From Gammaproteobacteria bacterium (GTDB taxonomy: Bacteria; Pseudomonadota; Gammaproteobacteria; GRL18), in assembly GCA_013139395.1 (NCBI GenBank), contig WTAX01000208.1, positions 1 through 10,559 on the forward strand: a stretch of 10,559 bases of DNA, written 5' to 3'. Positions 6,138 to 10,559 of this stretch are shown here, one piece after another. Within the stretch, counting starts at the first letter, position 1. Every line of letters starts with the position of its first letter. The notes under the pieces are model-generated. The model did no database searches. It was not told the origin of the DNA and was given only the letters and a program-made list of their open reading frames with translations. The position numbers and the translations under genes were made by a program.

Positions 6138-6179
6138 TTGATCCATAATAAGTTTTTATTATATAAAATGAGTTATAAT
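6138..6179 (+). promoter_or_regulatory. Predicted menF promoter with degenerate FNR-like box and consensus -10
   Basis: TATAAT at 6174-6179 is a perfect -10. TTGAT-CCAT-AATAA at 6138-6151 matches 8 of 10 FNR consensus bases, and its centre (6144.5) lies exactly 41.5 bp before the predicted start at 6186. No good -35 (TTGACA-like) exists at 17 bp, which fits an activator-dependent promoter. The leader would be 67 nt. The perfect box at 6054-6067 lies farther upstream and could contribute. Confidence 0.6.
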
Positions 6180-6252
6180 ATTACCTGATTTCAAAATCAT
6201 ACTTATGCACATAATAAACAGTTTAAATAGCCTCAATAAAAAGTTGTCATAG

Positions 6253-7707
6253 ATGATCGATGCACTCATTCATTCCCTAAAAAAACAGCTGTCACAATTA
6301 GAAATTAAAATCCAGCAAGAAAAATCTCATTATGATTACATCAGCCTGCAAGTTCCCCTAAAAGAGTCTGTGTTATTATCCGTTGTACACTTTTGTGATT
6401 CTTTTTTCCTGTCTCAGCCAGACTCTGGATTTACATTGCTTGGTTTAGACTCATTGTTAACATTTGAAGCCAAAGGAGAACAACGCTTCAATACCATCAA
6501 AAGTGACTTTTCTGATATTATTAATCGATGGTATAAAGACAAAAATGATAAGCAAGGTTCACCTATTGCTTTTTTAGCCTTTGCGTTTGATGAAGATGAT
6601 GCAATGAATGACCATTGGCAATCTTTGCCAAATAGTTTATTAACCATTCCCAGGCTATTAATTAGAGAAAACAATTCAAGTCAGTCTCTAATTGTTAATA
6701 TCAAACTTGAAGAAGCATCCTATAATACAAGCTTTTCTATAATAGAAATACTGTTACAGCAACTTTTTAGTCAGGCACTGACAACGACAGATAAAATGCA
6801 GCATTCCTCTGTTGCAGCATCATTTACAACAAACGATAAACAACCCCTTTCAGCCTATAAGAGCTGGCAATCACTGACGCATAATGCCATTAACGATATT
6901 CAATCTGGAAAATTTGACAAATTAGTCACCAGCCGTCAAAACACATTGCAGACTTCAACTGAAATTTCCATCCCGCAATTGGTGAAAAAATTAATCCGTT
7001 ATTATCCCAGTTGTTCTATTCTCAGCTATCACATGCAAGATAAGACCATTGTCGCAGCATCACCTGAACAATTTTTATCACTGCATCACCCTGATATCCA
7101 GAGTAATGCCATTGGCGGCACAATTTCTCGCAATAATTCAAGTAAAAATCAGGCTAACAGTAAGACATCAGATAAGAATGCCACACCCTTACCGTTCTTT
7201 CTTAAACAAGCAACAGAACAAACGAATGATGAATTTGCAGAAAGTAAAAAATTATTAAAAGAGCATCATTTTATTTCCCAAAGCATTTATCAAAATCTTG
7301 ATCCACTGTGTCATACATTAAAAATGCCTATTAGCCCTTTTTTAATGAAATTACATAATTTATACCATTTAGAAACGCCGGTTCAGGGAACATTAAGCGA
7401 TAACTACGACATATTTGATTGTATTAATGCCCTACACCCCACTCCAGCAGTTGCAGGCATTCCAACTCAAACAGCCAAACAATGGTTATTAGATAACGAA
7501 GGCTATCATCGCGGCTGGTATACCGGGGCTTTTGGCTGGATTGATGCTACTATGAATGGCGATTTATCAGTGCTGCTTCGCTGTGCATTAATAGACAAAA
7601 AAGAAATCACTTTATTTTCCGGAGCCGGCCTCGTGGCAGAGTCTGATCCCGATGCAGAATGGCAGGAAACTGAACTAAAAATGCAAACCATTATGGAAAT
7701 GCTTTAA
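6253..7707 (+). CDS. menF: Isochorismate synthase MenF (menaquinone-specific)
   Basis: Converts chorismate to isochorismate, the first committed step of menaquinone synthesis; cytoplasmic and Mg-dependent. The protein has 484 residues, against 431 in E. coli MenF. The C-terminal chorismate-binding domain contains the expected residues: Lys223 (FDKLVTSRQ; base, E. coli Lys190), Glu272 (SPEQF; acid, E. coli Glu240), GGT at 288-290, Glu337 (LLKEHH; Mg ligand, E. coli Glu284), PTPAVAG at 396-402, and Glu472 in EWQE (Mg ligand, E. coli Glu416). Extra length comes partly from a Ser/Asn/Lys-rich insert around 291-325, about 21 residues longer than E. coli between Glu272 and Glu337, and partly from the divergent N-terminal half. 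MenF, rather than EntC or PchA, is supported by the menD gene 5 nt downstream. The start is bounded by an in-frame TAG directly before the ATG. The Shine-Dalgarno sequence is weak. Confidence 0.93.
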   Translation: MIDALIHSLKKQLSQLEIKIQQEKSHYDYISLQVPLKESVLLSVVHFCDSFFLSQPDSGFTLLGLDSLLTFEAKGEQRFNTIKSDFSDIINRWYKDKNDKQGSPIAFLAFAFDEDDAMNDHWQSLPNSLLTIPRLLIRENNSSQSLIVNIKLEEASYNTSFSIIEILLQQLFSQALTTTDKMQHSSVAASFTTNDKQPLSAYKSWQSLTHNAINDIQSGKFDKLVTSRQNTLQTSTEISIPQLVKKLIRYYPSCSILSYHMQDKTIVAASPEQFLSLHHPDIQSNAIGGTISRNNSSKNQANSKTSDKNATPLPFFLKQATEQTNDEFAESKKLLKEHHFISQSIYQNLDPLCHTLKMPISPFLMKLHNLYHLETPVQGTLSDNYDIFDCINALHPTPAVAGIPTQTAKQWLLDNEGYHRGWYTGAFGWIDATMNGDLSVLLRCALIDKKEITLFSGAGLVAESDPDAEWQETELKMQTIMEML

Positions 7708-7712
7708 ACGCA

Positions 7713-9521
7713 ATGAATTCAGGTCAAACGCAAAATTCTATCGGCAGCATGAATTATCAGTGGGCCTTCAGCCTGATCCATTATTTTGCCTTGCAGGGCG
7801 TCACACAGGCAGTTATTTCACCCGGTTCATGTTCAACACCGCTCGCTCTGGCCTGTGAGCAGCATCCTGATATCCACACATGGGTTCAGATAGACGAGCG
7901 CAGTGCCGGATTTTTTGCTCTGGGTCTGGCACAACAAAAACACCAGCCCACTATTCTAATATGTACCTCAGGCAGTGCCGTGGCCAACTGGTTCCCATCT
8001 GTCGTAGAAGCCAGTCATTCTTATACTCCGCTTCTCTTATTATCCGCTGACAGACCGGCAGAGTTACAAGATTGTGGTGCCAATCAAACCATGGATCAAA
8101 GTTTTTTATTTGGTTCCCATGTGCGGGATTTTATTGCTCTTGAACATGTAGATGAAACACTGTTAAAAAGCAATTATCTAAAACGCATCAGCATACAGGC
8201 CTATTCTAAGTCTTTAAATCAAAAACCTGGGCCAGTACACCTCAATATTCCCTTTAGAGAGCCTTTATTGCCACGACGCTTTACTGCAAATGACCTCAAT
8301 CATTTTATTCAACGATTGAGTCAACAGACGATGGATAATGCCACAAGTCTTTTTAAGTTAAGTGCTCAATCAAGTATCTTAACTACATCAATCTCAAAAA
8401 AGAGTCTGGAATTATTAAAAAAGACACTTAAAACAGGTAGTGGACTAATAATATGTGGTCGTTTAACCCGGCAGGAACAGAGTGATTTTACTGCCTTACT
8501 ACCACTATTAGCAGACAAACTGAATTGCCCGGTACTGGTTGATCCATTATCAAATCAGCGTTTTACAACATCATGCCATTCACGCTTTCTTTATAATTAT
8601 GATCACTTTTTAAAGCAAGAGCTAAAACAAGTACAGGTGCATACAGACAAAAACAAAATGACTCCAAAATGGATTATTCGCTTTGGACAATTTCCTGTTT
8701 CCAAAGCTTTACTTCAGTATTTACAATCACTGGAAAGTCATATCATTCTTGTCAGTTCCTATGGTGATTGCCTTGATCCAATACACAAGGCCAATACCAT
8801 ATTACATATTTCCCCTGAAAAGTTCTGTACTCAATTATTAAACAGCTCAATAAAAACCTGTGCAACTGACTGGCTTGATCACTGGCAACAACTAGAACGG
8901 CACTCAGAGAATAGCATTGAGCAGTCTGTAAAGCATTGCAGTGATTTATTTGAAGGTCATGTCATTAACTGCCTGCTAAGACATATACCTGACCATAGTA
9001 TCTTATTCAGTGGTAATTCAATGGCCATACGTGATTTTGATACATTTACCACCCAATCATCTGCTCATGGAAAACAACTTAATTTCTTTGCCAATCGTGG
9101 AACAAGCGGTATTGATGGTAATTTATCCACCTTTTTTGGACTTCTGGCCAATCAGGATGGCTATGGTGTTGCTCTGCTGGGTGATTTAAGTTTTTACCAT
9201 GATATGAATGGTCTGCTCATTTGCAAGCAGTTAACTGAATTGGGTTATAACGCCACCATTATAGTGGTGAATAATAATGGCGGTGGTATTTTTAATTATT
9301 TGCCGCAGCAGCAATTAGATGATTTTGATAAACTCTGGAAGACAGAGATTAATCTGGATTTTCAGCACAGTGCCAAACTCTATGGTTTAAATTATTATCA
9401 GGTAAATACTCAGCAGGAACTTGAAGCTACCCTGCCCGAAGCATTTGCACAGCCCGGCATTCAATTGCTGGAAATTATTATCGATCAGCAAACTAGTGTA
9501 GAATGCCATAAGCAAATTTAA
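7713..9521 (+). CDS. menD: SEPHCHC synthase MenD (ThDP-dependent), with a Cys at the conserved active-site Arg
   Basis: Adds the succinic semialdehyde unit from 2-oxoglutarate to isochorismate, using thiamine diphosphate and Mg. It has 602 residues, slightly longer than the 556 of E. coli. A constant offset of 7 to E. coli in the N-terminal domain places Glu62 (DERSAGFF; ThDP Glu55), Arg114 (SADRPAEL; Arg107) and Gln125 (CGANQ; Gln118). Further on come GNSMAIR (about 433-439; Ser391/Arg395 equivalents), NRG-TSGIDG, and the ThDP/Mg motif GDLS...NNNGGGIF (about 490-524). The one break is residue 40: the motif reads ISPGSCSTPL where the family has GSRSTPL, so the Arg33 equivalent is Cys (codon TGT at 7830-7832). 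The frame is otherwise intact, with no sign of decay. A later ATG at 7749 (residue 13) aligns better with the E. coli N-terminus, but neither start has a good Shine-Dalgarno sequence. Confidence 0.95.
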   Translation: MNSGQTQNSIGSMNYQWAFSLIHYFALQGVTQAVISPGSCSTPLALACEQHPDIHTWVQIDERSAGFFALGLAQQKHQPTILICTSGSAVANWFPSVVEASHSYTPLLLLSADRPAELQDCGANQTMDQSFLFGSHVRDFIALEHVDETLLKSNYLKRISIQAYSKSLNQKPGPVHLNIPFREPLLPRRFTANDLNHFIQRLSQQTMDNATSLFKLSAQSSILTTSISKKSLELLKKTLKTGSGLIICGRLTRQEQSDFTALLPLLADKLNCPVLVDPLSNQRFTTSCHSRFLYNYDHFLKQELKQVQVHTDKNKMTPKWIIRFGQFPVSKALLQYLQSLESHIILVSSYGDCLDPIHKANTILHISPEKFCTQLLNSSIKTCATDWLDHWQQLERHSENSIEQSVKHCSDLFEGHVINCLLRHIPDHSILFSGNSMAIRDFDTFTTQSSAHGKQLNFFANRGTSGIDGNLSTFFGLLANQDGYGVALLGDLSFYHDMNGLLICKQLTELGYNATIIVVNNNGGGIFNYLPQQQLDDFDKLWKTEINLDFQHSAKLYGLNYYQVNTQQELEATLPEAFAQPGIQLLEIIIDQQTSVECHKQI

Positions 9522-9552
9522 CACCATAAACACTAATCACAATTGAGCCCCT

Positions 9553-10386
9553 ATGACCTGGAATACCATAAAGCAATACGACTTTAGTGACATACTCTAC
9601 GAACACGGTTCAGATGAATATGCCGGTATCGCCAAAATTACCATTAACCGGCCAGAGGTACGTAATGCCTTTCGTCCAGAAACCATTTCTGAATTAATCG
9701 AAGCCTTTCATCATGCGCATTATGACGGCAGTATCGGAGTCATTATATTTACCGGTGCAGGTGATTTGGCCTTTTGTTCCGGTGGTGATCAAAAAGTCCG
9801 CGGTGAAGATGGCGGCTATAAAGACACTCATGGTACAAACCACCTTAATGTACTGGAGTTACAACGTCAGATCAGAACCTTACCTAAACCGGTAGTAGCC
9901 ATGGTTGCTGGTTATGCCATTGGCGGCGGTCATGTTTTACATTTACTCTGCGACCTGACCATAGCTGCTGATAATGCCCGCTTTGGTCAGACAGGTCCTA
10001 AAGTCGGCAGCTTTGACGCTGGATTAGGTGCCGGCATTATGGCACGAACAGTGGGCATAAAAAAAGCCAAAGAAATCTGGTATCTGTGTCGGCAATACGA
10101 TGCTCAGGAAGCACTGGATATGGGACTGATCAATACGGTAGTACCATTAGAAAAACTGGAAAGCGAAACCGTATCATGGTGTCAGGAAATGCTGCAGCAC
10201 TCTCCAACTGCATTACGAGTGCTTAAATCAGCATTTAATGCAGACACCGATGGTCTGGCAGGCATTCAGGAATTAGCCGGCAATACCACTGCACTTTTTT
10301 ATATGACCGAAGAAGGTCAGGAAGGACGTAACGCTTTTGTGGAAAAACGCTCACCTGACTTTAGCCGTTACAAACGCAGACCATAA
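9553..10386 (+). CDS. menB: 1,4-dihydroxy-2-naphthoyl-CoA synthase MenB (bicarbonate-dependent type)
   Basis: A crotonase-fold enzyme that closes the second ring of the naphthoquinone from O-succinylbenzoyl-CoA. It has 277 residues and aligns to E. coli MenB (285) with a constant offset of 8. Visible landmarks are [10 protein letters not shown] (75-84), GGYK with Tyr89 (E. coli Tyr97), AIGGGHVLH oxyanion region (122-130), VGSFD with Asp155 (Asp163), and [15 protein letters not shown] with Tyr250 (Tyr258). Gly148 in QTGPK (Gly156), Gln146 (Gln154) and Trp176 (Trp184) mark the type I enzymes that use bicarbonate as catalytic base; type II enzymes have Asp at the Gly position. Residue 158 is Leu where E. 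coli has Trp and many others Tyr (SFDxGxG), a mild oddity. It lies 31 nt after menD with no clear Shine-Dalgarno sequence and abuts menA directly. Confidence 0.97.
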   Translation: MTWNTIKQYDFSDILYEHGSDEYAGIAKITINRPEVRNAFRPETISELIEAFHHAHYDGSIGVIIFTGAGDLAFCSGGDQKVRGEDGGYKDTHGTNHLNVLELQRQIRTLPKPVVAMVAGYAIGGGHVLHLLCDLTIAADNARFGQTGPKVGSFDAGLGAGIMARTVGIKKAKEIWYLCRQYDAQEALDMGLINTVVPLEKLESETVSWCQEMLQHSPTALRVLKSAFNADTDGLAGIQELAGNTTALFYMTEEGQEGRNAFVEKRSPDFSRYKRRP

Positions 10387-10559
10387 ATGTTCGTGAGCAC
10401 TTTATCCATCTGGTGGCTGGCTCTTCGGCCAAAAACCTTATCGATTTCAGTCACTCCGGTACTACTTGGCTCAGCATTAGCATGGCAGGAGCAAAGTGTT
10501 TTTTCAGCACTGACATTTTTTATTATTTTGCTCTCAGCGCTATGCATTCAAATCGGCAC
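10387..10559 (+). CDS. menA: 1,4-dihydroxy-2-naphthoate polyprenyltransferase MenA (partial, C-terminus off the right edge)
   Basis: The first 57 codons are present. The ATG directly follows the menB TAA without a gap, which implies translational coupling. The N-terminus reads WWLALRPKTLSIS followed by PVLLGSALAWQ, the opening signature of MenA in the UbiA prenyltransferase family, and then a hydrophobic span (SALTFFIILLSALCIQIG). MenA is an inner-membrane enzyme that attaches the isoprenoid tail to dihydroxynaphthoate to give demethylmenaquinone. The Asp-rich prenyl-diphosphate sites that would confirm it lie beyond the window. Confidence 0.88.
   Translation, partial: MFVSTLSIWWLALRPKTLSISVTPVLLGSALAWQEQSVFSALTFFIILLSALCIQIG

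Larger units (their letters stand above)
5870..6252. other. Divergent nosZ-menF control region (383 bp without a gene)
   Basis: An AT-rich region between the two divergent starts. It holds the nosZ promoter (6026-6067), the menF promoter (6138-6179), a 14-bp perfect palindrome ATTTTGTACAAAAT at 6097-6110 of unknown meaning, and a possible hairpin in the nosZ leader (GTTTCATA at 5956-5963 pairing with TATGAAAC at 5982-5989, 18-nt loop). I see no small gene here with a ribosome binding site. Confidence 0.8.

Noticed and set aside
1..10559. Search for CRISPR arrays, tRNA/rRNA genes, insertion sequences, integrases or attachment sites
   Set aside because: No regularly spaced repeats, no cloverleaf sequences, and no transposase or integrase frames were seen. 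The window reads as a stable chromosomal respiratory region.

Overview
The window looks like chromosomal DNA of an AT-rich, facultatively anaerobic gammaproteobacterium that respires nitrous oxide. This assignment is inferred. The menaquinone proteins (MenF, MenD, MenB) are of the E. coli type, and the non-coding DNA carries canonical FNR/ANR/DNR boxes (TTGAT-N4-ATCAA). The NosZ is the Sec-exported 'atypical' clade II form. I cannot name a genus.

Left half (1-5869, all minus strand, read right to left): nosZ (clade II N2O reductase), a small monohaem cytochrome c, a dihaem cytochrome c, a NosB-like polytopic membrane protein, and the start of nosD (periplasmic, copper-site maturation), which runs off the left edge. 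The set is not one compact operon. nosZ ends at a strong intrinsic terminator. The monohaem cytochrome has its own promoter with two CRP-like palindromes on a duplicated 38-bp module. The dihaem cytochrome has a perfect FNR box upstream and a strong terminator after it.

Right half (6253-10559, all plus strand): menF, menD, menB and the start of menA, tightly packed (gaps of 5, 31 and 0 nt). They convert chorismate towards dihydroxynaphthoyl-CoA and then prenylate the naphthoate ring. menH, menC and menE are not in the window.

Centre (5870-6252): a 383-bp divergent control region between nosZ and menF. A perfect FNR box is centred exactly at -41.5 of a TATATT -10 facing nosZ. A degenerate FNR-like box is centred exactly at -41.5 of a TATAAT -10 facing menF. 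Clade II N2O reductases are thought to draw electrons from menaquinol through membrane Nos proteins and c-type cytochromes, so joint oxygen control of the reductase and its quinone makes physiological sense.

Most notable points: a candidate FNR-driven small RNA of about 67 nt (2869-2935, plus strand) between the two cytochrome genes; a Cys in MenD where the family has an active-site Arg (E. coli Arg33 equivalent); a haem-free C-terminal extension of about 115 residues on NosZ; and a large acidic insert in the NosB-like protein. No tRNA, rRNA, CRISPR array, insertion sequence or integrase was seen.
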